Assembly: GCA_016647705.1 (NCBI GenBank)
Contig: CM028327.1
Span: 6,581,726-6,645,725 of the forward strand
Length of the DNA: 64,000 bases
From: Eucommia ulmoides
Taxonomy: Eukaryota > Streptophyta > Magnoliopsida > Garryales > Eucommiaceae
Direction of reading: 5' to 3'
The notes beneath the pieces are model-generated. The model searched no databases. It was not told where the DNA came from and worked only from the letters and a program-made list of their open reading frames with translations. How positions within the stretch are numbered: position 1 is the first letter of the stretch; each line of letters opens with the position of its first letter. Shown here piece by piece: positions 42,667 to 55,168 of the stretch. The position numbers and the translations under genes were made by a program.

Positions 42667-45600
42667 TTATAACTCAGTTTCGATAATCAATTCTGCGGCG
42701 GAACCCATCGTCCCAATCCCACCAGCACGAAGCAAAGCCACCGCCAGCTCCTCCTCGTTCCACCGCCTCACCCCTCTGCTCAGCCTCCTCAACACCTCCG
42801 GATCCACGTCCAACACCCAAGTCGGCGTACACCCCACAATTAGGCCCACAAAGCCCGAAACGTAAGCCCGCCATGTAGCGGGATCACAACCAACAGATAT
42901 CTTCCCGTCTAGGGCACTCGCCATGAACTCCATATGGTACCCTAAAATATTAGAGCGCCACCTCGACGCCAAAGCCTCCCTCGAGTCTATCCCCCAAGCG
43001 AACACCCCACAGAGAATGGCAAAATACGCCAAACCGTACCCTTCAAGCATCGATACGGTCTCCCCCGACCTCTCTCCGAACCCGTGGACGGATATAAACC
43101 AAGACGGCAACGTCTCTTTTATGAGAGATTGGACCAATGCCAACCCGCCCGATAACCATATCAAATAAGCCCCTAGAGAAGCCGCTATTTTCACTTTTGC
43201 CATCGCTGCCGCGAGCGAATTATTACCGTACCTCACGATTCTAGTCCCGTTTACGCGTTTTTTAAGGTTTCTGTGTCTGTCGGTGACAATGTCCCTGACA
43301 GATTTTGTTAGGAGGGAGACGATCTCTTCCCTCAAAAACATGATGTCGCGGAGGGAGCGGTAAACTCGTAAAAATAGGATGCCGGGGGCCACTGGCGAGA
43401 TCCCGCCGTGGAAATGGGATCCGAAGCCGTGGCCAAGGAGTGGGCCCACACCGCCGGCGCCAGAGATGGCAGAGAAGCAGCTCTTCAGGAGCTGGACAAC
43501 GGCGCCGTTGTTGTGGAGGAAGACGGTGCGGGAGGCAGAGAAGACAAGGAAATCACTCCAGCGTTTGACTTTTTGGGTCCAGAGAGAGGCGACGATGGGC
43601 ATGCACGGCCACGGGCAGCCGGCAGCGAGGGACTCCAGGGCGGGACCCGCAAGGTTGAGGAACCGTTGGGAGACTTTGTCGAGTTTGTAGGTTATGGTTA
43701 GGCTCACAAACGCCGCCAACGGCAGCGGAAGTGTCGCCGGAGAACTCGCCCCTGTCATGATTATTTTTTTTTAACTTTGGTCACCAAATTTTGAAAATAT
43801 TTTCACTTATATATATATACACATATACATATGTGTACGAAATGTAATAAGAAGGGAAAAAACCTGCAGCAAGGCTTGGGATGTCGACGCCAGTGGCAGC
43901 AAGAATTTTCTTGATTTGTTCTTCGACATTAGAGAGATTAGCGGCGGGACTCGGCCAATCCGTTCCATTCATAAACACCGGTTTCCAAACACCGCGACTT
44001 ACTTCCGCAGAGAAGTAACTCACAATGGTTGCCAAAGATGCAGGAAGAAAATCTGCTAAATCTTTAAGCCCTGTTCATACAATCAAATGTGTTGAATGTC
44101 ACATAAATCTTTTAGTTAACTTTAACTATAATATCATATAAAAATTTAACATCTAGTAAATATCAACTATAAATTCAATCTAATTAGTATTAATCGAGGG
44201 ACTAAACACTAATTTAAAAGACTGAAAAAATAGAAAATATGAAATTAAAAATTAGAAGTGACTTATTTCAAGATAATATAATAATTATCGTCGTAATTTT
44301 GTCATCAAAATGCACTTAATTCGGTAAGTATTTAACAGATTCGGTAGTCTTACCAGTGCACAATTCACGAGGAGAGAGCCTCCCATGGGCGCAAGCCGTG
44401 AGAGCGGCATCAACAACAAACGGAACCGCCTCGAGCACATCCCATGCTGGCATTTTTGGTCTCAGCGTTACATCCTCGTTTCCGGGCCCACCGGAAGAAG
44501 AACAGCTACTCCCCGAATTCAGAGATTGGGCCCCCCTATTAATCTTCCGGAACATCATGTTCAAAAGATCATCCACGAGCCGATGAACCGGCGTTCCCGG
44601 TACAAGGCCTGACAGTGTCGACGCTATACATGCCAGGTGCTGACGGTACCACGCTTTTAACTTCGGAAACGAGTCGACGAAAATGGGGTCCGCAGACGAT
44701 GAGCTGGCAACCGACGAGAGCCGTTTTTTGTTTCGGTGTTTGGGCGGCGACGGCGGCAGCACGAGGTGGGAGTTTCGGACGAGGAGGAGGTATTCGGGGG
44801 TTAGTAGGGATCCGACGGGGGGCACGTCTCCGACTCGGTGTTCTAGCGGTGGGTGATTGAATCTCCATAGCATTAGGAGGAGCGCGAAGGCGTTTGAGAA
44901 CACCGCATGGGCCGATATTTCTTCTCCGGCGGTCAAAGTCCATGAGATGTTGGGAACGCATGATCCAAAAACCTCGCATATTGTCATTAATGAAGCAGCG
45001 AGTTGTGGAACCTAAAAAAGTTAACTGTTGCACTTAAATCTGAAGCAAAATCTGAAGCGCAGGGCAAATGCTGACGACAATACCATATGGGTATATATAT
45101 ATATATATATAGATATATAGGACATACCAAGCCATGTAGTGAAAAAATCTGAACTGAATCAACTGGAGCAATTCCAACAAGGAGTACATTCAACATGGGA
45201 GCATGAGCTATCAAATGACTTTCACTCCCAGAATAGTCAGCAGGAACAGGTGGAGACAATAATCTTGTAATAAAATAAACTGTATGTTCCTGCATGGATC
45301 ACATCATAAGAAAAGAAAAAAAAAAAACACAATAAATGGACAAAATTATATTTTATTTTATTTTGCTTTTATTAAAAAAACATAGAAATAGAGAGAGAAA
45401 CAAAGCCAGAGATAGAGAGAGAATATGTTAGTTTTTCTCGTTTATTACATTTAAATTAAAAAATAAAAAATAAACGAAAATTAATTAATTAATTAATTTA
45501 TTTATTGCGATGTTTTTTCGTTTATTGCCTTTTACCCCCTCTACTTTAAAAACCTACACTTTATCCCATTATAATAAATTGGAAAACTATATTTTATTTT

Positions 45601-46049
45601 ATTTTGTTAACTTTAGCCGAATATGTTAAAAAATAGGTGAAAAATATTTTTCCATCTAAATTTTACATGAGATGAACAAAATTACCCTTTGTTTTAATTT
45701 TTTATTTTATTTTCTCTTTCTTAAAAAATAAAAGAAAAATACAAGTAAAGAGAGAGAAACAGAGCTAGTAAAGAGAAAATGTTAGTTTTTCTTGTTTATT
45801 ACATTTAAATATTAAAATTAAATTAAAAATAAAATAAATTATTTATTTATTTTTATATTTCTTGAACTAAAAGTGAGTTTCCGTCTTTAGTTAATAGTAG
45901 AAGAGGGTGATGTGTAGGTTTTTATAGTAGATGGGTTACAAAATACCTGTATATTCCAACCGCGAACCAAAGATTCCCCACAAAGAATGGTGGCGGCGGC
46001 AATTTTGTCGTCGTTGGATCCATCTAGGGCAATCTCAAAGACTTTTGCA

Positions 46050-46085
<36 letters not shown>

Positions 46086-49000
46086 ATTCAATTCAGTTTG
46101 CTTTATGATTTCATGAAATTAAGCAAAAAGGGTGGAAATTACATATTCGGAATCTAATACTTAGTCCGATAGGATAGTCCAATCCCTTTTGCACTGTTTG
46201 GTGACGCTTTTTCTTTTTTTTTTACCATAATAATTGAATAAAAAGGGAAAATTACATTTTTGGTCGCTATGCATGGGGTGGGTGTCTATATATATGGACC
46301 CGATATTTGTCAAATTGCAAATTCAAAAAAATTGAAAACGCTGTTAATGTTTTTCTGAAAAAATTACTATAGCGTGTGGACTGCATGGGCAAAAAAATTT
46401 AAGTTAGATTGTTCACCAAGAACCCTAAAAACAACAAAAGATTACAAATTTTGATGGTAATTATTTATCTGGTTTATTTAGCTAATTTAAAATCTAATTT
46501 TTGTAACAACAAGAAAAGGGGGGGTTGGGAGGATGGTGTACCTTGAAGCAGGAGTTGAAACTAACGCGTTTATCAATGGCGGAGTAAGCGGGGTTCCTTT
46601 CATGAACGACGACCAACCGGGAACTTGAGAAGGAAGAGGATGAGGTATTTGATTGATCCTTCCGCTCACATATCCCGGCCAAAAGTACACCGATGTGTCC
46701 ACAAGGTTTCTGGCAATGCAAGCCTCAACTATCAAATGGTGCAGATTTCCGGCTGCATTTAAACACCGTAAAACTAAATTAGGCTGCATTTGTTTAGTGT
46801 TTTTGTTCTTACATTTCTGTTCTTTTTTAAAAAAAAATTGGGAACAGCTTTCCCAATTTCTGTTTTGTTCCCAGAAATGTATTCTCAAAATCAGGGAATA
46901 GAACAGAAACAGATCTTTTTGTTGCTGTTGTTCTTAGTTCTGTTTCTATTCACAGTTTTCTCAGAACTTGAACCAAAATGGTAAAGGGAAACGCTACGGG
47001 GCTGTTTGGTTGTCCTTCACTTCTCGAATTAGACCTTTTTACAACTAGATAATTTATAAAAGGGCAGCCCAAAGCACGAAGACTTCCACCAGTGCAGAGT
47101 CTAGGGACGGTCAGATGTACGCAACCTTATCTCTATTTACAAAGAGACTATTTCCAAAATTTGAACTCAGGACCTCCAAGTCATAATGGAGCAACCTTAC
47201 CATTGTACCCAAGACTCACCCTCCTAGTTAATTTATGAATTGTTATATTTCGACTTTAGGGCGTAAAAATTGGATGGACAGGTACTATACTACTAGTTCA
47301 TTGATCTCTTAAAAAGTTAAAATATAAAATTCAAAAATATAAGAAGCAACTATTTTTTCTTCCCGAAAAAAGTACTTAGAATTATATTTTTATTTTTTAA
47401 AATTTTTAAAAATATATTGTTTTAAGTGTAGAACAAACGCTACTTCAAAAATTAAGTACTCAAGAAGAGGTTACGAAACAGGGCCTTTAATTTTTTTTTT
47501 AATTATAAAAAGTACTTAAAATAAATGTTACCCAACGGTGCCTAAACTAAAAGAACAGGTCCTTAAGTACTCTACTTACAGCAGGTATTCGGCATTTCCA
47601 TCATGCTGATGCACTCGAAGTATGAAATGCCGGTTTTGACCCCGGATATAAACAGCATTGCTTTTGCCGCCGCCTGATTGGCGGCTGCAATCACCGACCG
47701 TGGTGGTGCCAGCAAACTCCGGTAATCGCCCAGACTCTGCAAACTGGAGACTAATTCCTCACGGCGATTCCCAGAAAAACCCTGTTGTCTGTCGGTTTGT
47801 TCACTTTCTTCTTCATCAACGAGATCGCCGATCACAAGCGTTGTTATGGACAATAGCATGCAGAGGCGAGTATCAAGGCGTGGAACCGGCCCCTCAATTG
47901 GATCCCTTTCCTAAAAACAACCACAAATTATAAGAGTAAAATAGTTTGTTAGCTAATTTAAATGTTATCTATTTTACAACCAAACGTTAAACTATAAACT
48001 GGGATGGGAATTATATTTCTTTTTTGGAGTATTGGGAATGGGAACACATTTGGTAACGACTATTGTTCTAAAATTATTTCTTTTAATTTATGAGAACAGA
48101 AACAAAGAAACACGTTTCTTTGCAACATTTGTTCGTTTTTTTTTTCCTTTTAAATGTATGACAACAAATATGCATATTTCTTGTAAAATTCCACATCGTT
48201 TGTGTCACTTGATCCGGAGCAATATATAGAGCCTAAGGCAATCCTCATTTTACAAGGCATCTTTTGACTTTCGAGAGTGAATTAGGCCCAATGGATTGCT
48301 ATGAGGTACTAGAGTCTTTGACAAACCATTGCGAACGGTATCAAAGTCATGACTTTTGTTTGATGTTGGGTGTTTAATTCCACATCAATGTTGGGCCCCC
48401 CCGTTATCCGTTCGCAATAGTTTGTCAAAAAGTCTACCCTGTACGAGAGGGGACATGTTAAATCCCACATCGATGTTGGGCCCTTCCCCCAATATCCAAT
48501 CACAATAGTTTGTCAAAGTTCACCCATCAACACGCCCACTCACGAGCAGGGTGGACTTTGACAAACCACTACAAACAAATATCAAGAAGTCCAACATCAA
48601 TGTGGGATTCAACACGCCCCTTTACGTGCAGGGTGGACTTTGCACCACTGCAAACGGATATCGCAAGGCCCAACATTGACGTGAGAAGGATGAACTTTGA
48701 CAAACCACTCCGAACGGATCGAGGGCCCCAACATCGATGTGGAATTCAACACATCCAACACCAGACAAAAAGCCTAGTTCTGATACCATGTAGGAAACCA
48801 ATGCCCCTACCTCACTCTCAAAAGACACCTTGTAAATGGAGGATTGCCCTAGAGTTCATATATAGCGCTTGAGGGATTCAACATAGACTGAATCTATTGG
48901 GTTAATGTTAACTAATATTGACTTTGCATTTGATATCACAGCTAGTTAATGTTAAGAAAGAAATTTCATCCCAAAAAAAAATAAAAAAAAGGTTGAACAA

Positions 49001-52000
49001 TGAGAAATTCTCACCCTTTGAACAAGACGTAAAGCTGCCATCCACAGACCCAAGAAACTCTGATGCCAAGAGCTGCCATTAATTGCTTGAAGCGCCTTCA
49101 ACAAACCTGGAATTAAAAGGAAAATGATTATCCTTCCTTTTTGTTTGGAATAAAGTAATGAAAAATAGAGGAATATGTTCTACATTGTTTGGTATTAAAG
49201 GAAAATGATATTGTATTGAAATTACCTTTTTATCCTAAAAAAAATAGTAAACACTTTGATAAATTTGTCTTTAAGAGTATTATGGTAAATTCATTGAAAA
49301 ACAAACTTTTTTTCCTCAGTACCATTTGGGAACACTTTTTTATAAGTACTTTTTAAATTAAAAAAATAATAATTTAACCAAAAAAAAATTATTTATTTAA
49401 AAGTAAAATAAAAAAAACTCAAAAGTATGTTGAAAAATGTGGGGATTACATCTTAGTATTATCCCTATAAGTGATCTCTTAACTGAGAAAAAAAACGAAA
49501 AAAGTCGGTGGATAGATAATTGTCCTCGATCTCTTATAATATAAAAATCCAAAAATAAAAAGCAAGTATTTTTCTCTTTTTCACAAAAGTGCTAAAAATC
49601 GTGTTTTTAATATGTTTATTTTTAAAAATATATTTTTTGAAATGTAGAATAAACACTACTATTAAAAATAACTATTTTTTTCTTTAAAAGCAAAAAACAT
49701 TTTCAAACGGTGCCTTAACTTTCCTCCCCAAAATGGGAGGAAAAAAATTGTAGCCTAAAAACCACCATTTTCCACCCAACTTTCTTTCCTCCCTATTTTC
49801 CACTCTTACCAAACAACACAAGATATTACCTTTCCTCTCATTTTCATTTCTACCAAACATTGAATAAAAATTCATTATGTTGGGTTTATCCCATATCGAT
49901 CGGTGGTCAGGTTATAAGTGTGAAGGAAAATCTCACTTCATGAGCTACCTTTTGGGATTGAGAGAAGCCCAAGACTGTGCTACACTAGTATCAGATCCCA
50001 AGTTACAATAACTCTGGCCCAAGCCACAAAGGGAGAGACTGGTTGAGAATTAGTCCATCAAAGTCCCAATGTGTGAAGGGAAGATTGTTAGGTTTAATTC
50101 CACATCGGACGTGGAAGGAACTAGTGATCAGGTTATAAGTGTGATGGAAAACCTCACCTCCATGAGCTGGCGTTTGGAATTGAGTGAGACCCAAGACCAT
50201 TCTACAAATTATAAAGAATTAGTAATGAAAACGAATTTACCAGTAATAGTTTCAACAGCACTGCTTGGAGTTACTTGCGAACCGTCCATTGCATCCTCAA
50301 GAACAAGATCAAGCGGCAGCCAAAGAGAAGAACGGTTTGTCCCGTGACAAAGACCAGCAGATGAAGCAAGTGATCCACACGCTACTACCGTACGGAACTC
50401 GTGCAGGGAATTTATTTTACTTAGGGGAGAAAAAATCTTGTCTGAAAAATTTAAAACCGATCGCATGAGAGCCTCTGGCGTCATGATTTTTGATTTTTTT
50501 AATGCTGATGAATTCGATACGAGCAGCTGAATTTGAAGAACAAAATCTTCCCATTGTGTTGGCCTGAAAAAAGGTAGCAAGCAATTGATGCGTGTATTAA
50601 GAATTGTGGGATTTATGGTTGCGTTTGTTTAGTGTTTTTTGTTCCCGGAGAATTTGGAACAGAAACAGAAATATGGGGACATTTGTTTGGTTTTTTTTTG
50701 TTCTTTCCCCGGAAATTTGTTCTGAGAATCAGGGAAACGAAACAAAACCCAATTTTTTTTGTTCCCGTAATTTTGTTTTTGCTCCTGTATTTCTGTTTTT
50801 GTTTCAAGTTTTCTGGGAACAGAAACACTAAACAAACGCCATCATGCAATCTCAAATAGTAAATTTAAACTAACCAATTAAATAGGGTAACGCATAATTA
50901 AAATGCGAGATATGATAAAGTTGAATCTAATTCAATTCGTTTCCGCTAAGGCAGTGTTTGGTAGAACAGAATTAGAACTGTAGAATTGGAAATGAAAATT
51001 ACCGTGTGTAAAAACCTATAAACTTTGAATTTTTTTTTGTTCCTGGAAAATTTGGAACAAAAATGGAAATACGGGGGAAAAATGCTTTTGTTCTTTCCTC
51101 AGAAATTTGTTCTACAAATCAGGGAACCCGATGCATCCAATTGCAGCCTCGGAATTGGAATTTGAAATGAACACACTATAAGTTTATAGATTTTTAAATG
51201 TGTTCATCTCCAATTGCATGCATCCAAACACTACTTTAGTGGTCATTTCTAATTCCAACTCCAACGCCCCAATTCATTTCCGCTAAGGCAGCATTTGGAA
51301 GCACAAAATTGGAACTTCAGAATTGGAATCCGAAACGAACGCATATAAAAAAATGAAAAAAAAAATAATTAGCGCTCGTTTCCAATTCCAAGACCCCTAT
51401 TACGTGCAACCAAACAGAACCTAAAGACGATTTCACAAAATAAAATATTAAAAAAATAAAAAACGATTTTGAGAAGCGATTCTGAAAGGAACGAAGTTCT
51501 AACATGTTATGGCGTGCCAAGTAAAGAATCCTGGAAGTTACTTTGTTTTGCAGGAATTGCCCAATCAACTCCACAGCCATCACACTATTCAATCTCTGCA
51601 ATCTCTCTTGATGTTCAATCCTTTTCTCATCATAAATTTCTACTTCCATTTCTTCGCCTTTAATTTCCCATTTCGATTTCTTTTCCGGGGAAAGTTCAAG
51701 CAATCCTTCATCGTCCAACGATGCATCAACTAGTTGCCAAACGATGGAAAACACAAATTCCACCACCAAAATTCCCGGTTCATCCGATTCCACCCCAAAT
51801 GTTTTTGAAAGATTGAGAACGGCATTTGTCAAATTCATGATCCTGCAAAAAAAAAATCGAAAAATGAGAAAAACAAGCCATGTTGACGGTAAGGTTGCGT
51901 TTGGTAGAACGGGTTGAATTCTTGGAATTTGAATTGGAGACAAACATTCATTTCCAATTCCAATTGTGTGAAACCAAACGCTCATATCATTATCAGTTCT

Positions 52001-54254
52001 GGATTACCTGCTAAGTGGAGTAGCTCATTTTACTTATATAGCGATTTGAGAACTTTCAAGTCATCGATGTAAGATAGGAATCTAACAATACCTATGAAAT
52101 GTAGAACTAGTTTTTCGAATAGTACGAGAAAACGAAAAATGCAGCACCTTGTAAACCAAGAAACCAAATATAAAACTATTAAGGGCTCGTTTCGTTGTAT
52201 TAATTTTCTTATTTTCAATAATTACATATTTTAGATAAACCAAACGCTCCCTTATTTATATAACTACAAAAAAAAAATGAAAAATAAATAAATAAATAAC
52301 TCCATGTAAACCAACAAGCCGAAGATAAAAGTTTTAAGGGGTCGTTTGGTTGTATTAATTATCTTATTTTAAATAATTACATTCTTTTAGACGAAATATA
52401 TTGATATAAATCTCTATATTTATATATGATTTAAGATGAAACAAACGCGCTACCTAAATTGTAGAAAACCCAGTGGACCTAACTCACTGACGCCTTGTAA
52501 GAGGAGGATTGCCGTAGGTTTTATATATTGCTCTAGATCAAGTAACACAAGCGATGCGGGATTCAACACACCCCCTCACGTACAAATGGACTTTTGATGA
52601 ACCACTGCAAACAGATACTGAGGGAAGAGGTCAAATGTGGGATTCAACACACCCCCTTACAACTCACGCGCAATGTGAACTTTGACAAACCATTGCAAAC
52701 AGATATTAAGGGGCCAACATTGATGTGGAATTCAACATGCCAAGTAACAATTTGTAAGAGAAGGATTGCCCTAGGTTTTATCTATTGCTCAAGATCAAGT
52801 AAAGAAGCGATGTGGGATTCAACATACATTTTGATTTAACTATAATTATTTTAGTTTAATTACATTTTTAGTTATGTTTCACTCCAATTACTCGAGAAAC
52901 TATCATTCAAACTAGAATTAAAAAAAAAAATAGCTAGTTAATTTAAGCTTCGTTTTTTTTTTTTAATTATTATTTTTACGACCAAACACCAAAATATAAC
53001 AATTCGCTAACTGAAAAAAGGTTCAATTCGCTAATTAAAGGATTTCCAAACGGCGTTAAGCCATGAAATTAATATGCAAGAATAAGATCAAAAAAATAAA
53101 AATTAAAAAACTCACTTTTGATAATTTGATCCAGTTATATCAGATTTAAGCATGAAAGGAAGTCTCTTTAAGAGTTCCATATAAAGCCTAAATGCTGCTG
53201 GCTGGGACCGCCGGTTCGGAATTACCCTGTACAAAAAACGGAATTTATAAATGGTTGGTCAATATATGTATACACACACACATATATATATATAGCGTGG
53301 TCTTGGGTCTCTCTCAATTACAAAAGATAGCTCGGTGAGACTTTCTCTCACAGTTTATAACTCAACGACCAGTCTCTTTCACATCCAATGTAGAATAAAC
53401 CCAACAATCTCTCATTCACACATCGGGTCTTTGGTCGGTTAACTCTCAACCAGTCTCTCTTTTTGTTACTATTGGACCAGAGTTGTTGTAATCTGGACTC
53501 GGATACCAATGTAGGGTGGTCTCGAACCTCTCTCAACTCCAAAAACTAGCTCACGAGGTGACGTTATAATCTGACCACCATACTCTTCCACATTGGGATA
53601 AACCCGACAATACACACACACATATATATGCCCATATGCATATATAGAGGTGTGTATATATGTGTGTGTTCTTTATAGCCATGGAGTACCTTCATTTATA
53701 GAGTCAAGTAATTACTACTTCAATCAAATCAAATAAAACCCAAAAAGGAAAAAAAAAACAGACAATTCAGAATCAGAAATGGTAAATTTGTTCCCTTCTT
53801 CTTTTCCCACTTTGATCGATCGATTTCAAGTAGGACCCACCTAACTAAAATTTAACCTACTCAGGAACAATCCAAACAAAACTGTTCATCCCAACTCCAA
53901 TTGATCACAATCCAAACAGACCCTTATACCCAAATCACGAAAATCGGAAAAAAAAAATGAAAAACAGAGAGAGAGAGACCTTGTTGAGAGTAGAGCAAGC
54001 ACGAGAACGGGAGGGACGATCTTGAGAACAAGGGCCTTCTCAAGAAACTTCCACGAAATGGGACAGTTATTTTCCCAGCAAATGTAAGAGACCAGAATGT
54101 CGGCGAGCTCAATGGACGGCAGAGCCACGCCGGCGGAAGCCATGTCCGAAGACAGCTGAATAGCCCATAGTAAAGGGTCACTATTCCTCCCTTGGGCCAC
54201 CTTCGTTAGCTCTAGGACACTGTCCCAGATACTAGACTGCAAAGAAACCGCCAT
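42667..54254 (-). CDS. MED33: Mediator complex subunit 33 (MED33; REF4/RFR1 type)
   Basis: Plant MED33 (also MED5) is a tail-module subunit of Mediator in the nucleus; in Arabidopsis its two copies restrain phenylpropanoid genes. Exons, in order of translation: 54254-53980, 53226-53116, 51842-51504, 50563-50241, 49106-49015, 47910-47580, 46752-46542, 46061-45947, 45289-45128, 45011-44354, 44070-43864 and 43751-42667. All introns are GT..AG, phases agree, and the sum is 3909 bp, giving 1302 residues, close to the roughly 1300 of Arabidopsis. Landmarks: MAVSLQSSIWDSVLELTKVA at the start, EFVFSIVWQLVDASLDDEGL (exon 3), FLGLWMAALRLVQRERDPIE (exons 5-6), EACIARNLVDTSVYFWPGYV (exon 7) and RNSHLVLPPSPPKHRNKKR (exon 10). 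The protein has few recognised domains and is mostly helical. The upstream DNA has CT repeats. The larger introns carry TRIMs, a SINE and MITEs; the exons are intact. Confidence 0.95.
46325..46430. mobile_element. Half of a foldback MITE in MED33 intron 7
   Basis: CTGAAAAAATTACTATAGCG, GTGGACTGCATGGGC and TTGTTCACCAAGAACCC match the right half of the element at 8506-8767. The left half is missing or unrecognisable. Confidence 0.6.
46783..46985. mobile_element. GTTCCC-type MITE beside MED33 exon 7
   Basis: GCTGCATTTGTTTAGTGTTT on the left, with GGGAACAGC and TTGTTCCCAGAAATG inside, is like the element at 50621. Its near end is only about 30 bp upstream of the exon 7 acceptor at 46752, so it may supply branch-point sequence. 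Confidence 0.55.
47060..47225 (-). mobile_element. SINE family 2 copy in MED33 intron 6
   Basis: On the - strand it reads GTAAGGTTGCTCCATTATG, then GGTCCTGAGTTCAAATTTTG (altered B box), GATAAGGTTGCGTACATC and GGGCTGCCC. This is the widespread tRNA-derived plant SINE type with a GGTTGCGTAC body. It is unrelated to SINE family 1. Confidence 0.65.
48182..48883. repeat. Inverted repeat made of TRIM-A sequence, MED33 intron 5
   Basis: A + strand TRIM-A LTR (48182-48302) and a - strand one (48883-48789, with primer-like TGGTATCAGAAC after it) face each other. Between them repeated units with CCACATCGATGTTGGGCC and TTGTCAAAGTCCACCC words run first in + and then in - orientation, turning near 48535. 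The arms are about 340 bp. It could fold into a long imperfect hairpin in the MED33 transcript. Confidence 0.75.
49878..50206 (+). mobile_element. Complete TRIM-B element in MED33 intron 4
   Basis: LTRs at 49878-49984 (TGTTGGGTTTATCCC to TGCTACA) and 50086-50206 (TGTTAGGTTTAATTCC to TTCTACA) surround about 100 bp with a primer-like CTAGTATCAGATCCCA and a purine-rich GAAGGGAAGAT just before the second LTR. There is no ORF. Flanks CATTA and AATTA match at 4 of 5 bases. It ends 35 bp from exon 4. Confidence 0.85.
50621..50839. mobile_element. GTTCCC-type MITE in MED33 intron 3
   Basis: A 219-bp element with inverted ends GCGTTTGTTTAGTGTTTTTT and AGAAACACTAAACAAACGC. This is the clearest copy of the family. 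No matching 8-bp flank was seen, so hAT assignment is unproven. A partial relative lies at about 51030-51130. Confidence 0.75.
51290..51430. repeat. Short MITE-like repeat in MED33 intron 3
   Basis: GGCAGCATTTGGAAGC and TTGGAACTTCAGAATTGGAA on the left pair loosely with TTTCCAATTCCAAGACC and GCAACCAAACAGAACC on the right. Similar words occur near 8820-8990, 50950-51000, 51140-51250 and 51895-51980. Confidence 0.45.
51990..52087 (-). mobile_element. TRIM-C LTR fragment in MED33 intron 2
   Basis: On the - strand TGTTAGATTCCTATCTTAC, ACATCGATGACTTG and TCTCAAATCGCTATATAAG follow the LTR at 32231-32125. No internal region is attached. Confidence 0.65.
52460..52824 (-). mobile_element. Complete TRIM-A element in MED33 intron 2
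   Basis: On the - strand two LTRs of about 90-105 bp (52824-52737 and 52566-52460) start TGTTGAATCCCACATCGC and TGTTGAATCCCGCATCGC. The internal DNA carries the TTTGACAAACCA / CAACATTGATGTGG type unit also seen at 48300-48780. Flanks TAAAT (52455-52459) and TACAT (52825-52829) match at 4 of 5 bases. There is no ORF. Confidence 0.8.
53291..53609 (-). mobile_element. Complete TRIM-B element in MED33 intron 1
   Basis: On the - strand the first LTR starts TGTCGGGTTTATCCC (53609) and ends CCACCCTACA. It is followed by TTGGTATCCGAGTCC (tRNA-Met-type primer site), about 105 bp without an ORF and purine-rich AATGAGAGAT, then a second LTR TGTTGGGTTTATTCTAC to 53291. Both flanks are TA and CA microsatellites. 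Confidence 0.85.
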
Positions 54255-54550
54255 TAATGGCTCATATGCTTAGAGAGAGAAAGTGAATGTTAGAGAGAGA
54301 GAGAGGGGTGAAAGAACAGAGGAGGAAAAATCATGGGGAATAAAAACTGGTTTTCAGGGTTCAGGGGGTAAAGAGAATATAATAATTATTAATATATATA
54401 TATTTATTTTTTTTATTTTTTAATGTGGGGACAAAAAAAGGCTGTTGGATTGTCTTAATCTTGATCCTAAATATGCAATGGGTTTGTATTTGCTAACTAA
54501 TGAAGTTAACGAATAATCTAATCCATTTGCATTTTGGCAAGTACTCCGTG
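54255..54550 (-). promoter_or_regulatory. MED33 upstream region
   Basis: Immediately upstream of the MED33 ATG (- strand) lies a CT-repeat tract (+ strand GA repeats at 54275-54305), common in plant 5' leaders. No TATA box was identified with confidence. Confidence 0.4.
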
Positions 54551-54689
54551 TTCATGGAAAATTTACACTTTGAACCCCTAATGTTTGTTGATAATTTCAA
54601 TTTAAACCTTGTAATTTTTATTTGAACACAAAAATATATATATAAATATATATATATATGATTTCAAATTATTAACCGTATTATTTTTT

Positions 54690-55168
54690 GGAAAAACTAC
54701 ATTTTTTTATAACCCTAAAGTATGGGATTCGGAGTATTTATGTGGATTATGAAATTTGCTAAATTACGGATTTAGTCCTTGAAATTTAATATTTGTTTAA
54801 ATTTTATAAAATTAAAAATATTGTTAAAGATTTTCAACGGGAAATGGGTTGTCCTCACTTCTCAGCATATGACCTTCTAATAGAGATATTTCGTCATTTT
54901 TATTCCTCTACTAAATATAAGACGTTTTTAATAACAATTAGCAAGAATAATAAGAGATAGAAGTCTGAATGTTATTAATAATAATTACTATTAGAAGGCC
55001 ACTACTGGGCACAAACTATTTTTCATCCAAAATCATCAATAACGTGTTCAATTTTATTGGAATAAGAAAAAATTGAGGGATTAAATATGCAATTTGACAA
55101 AACTCAGGGTTCACACATGTACCAATTCTCATACTTTAGGTATTAAAAATATAATTTTCCCTTTGACA
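54690..55168. mobile_element. MITE-like element with CTAAAGTATG ends
   Basis: AACCCTAAAGTATGGGATTC on the left and CTCATACTTTAGGTATTAA on the right form inverted ends. An inner pair, GACCTTCTAATAG and CTATTAGAAGGCC (about 54871 and 54988), suggests a second element nested inside. Confidence 0.55.

Noticed and set aside
43379-43701. Two + strand frames opposite MED33 exon 12
   Set aside because: Antisense shadows of a GC-rich exon; the - strand reading matches MED33 and its splice phases.
44356-45033. Alternative frames over MED33 exon 10
   Set aside because: Shadow frames; only the 45011-44354 frame continues the protein.
48510-48872. 120-residue frame over the TRIM-A inverted repeat
   Set aside because: Repeat-derived, no motif, inside a MED33 intron.
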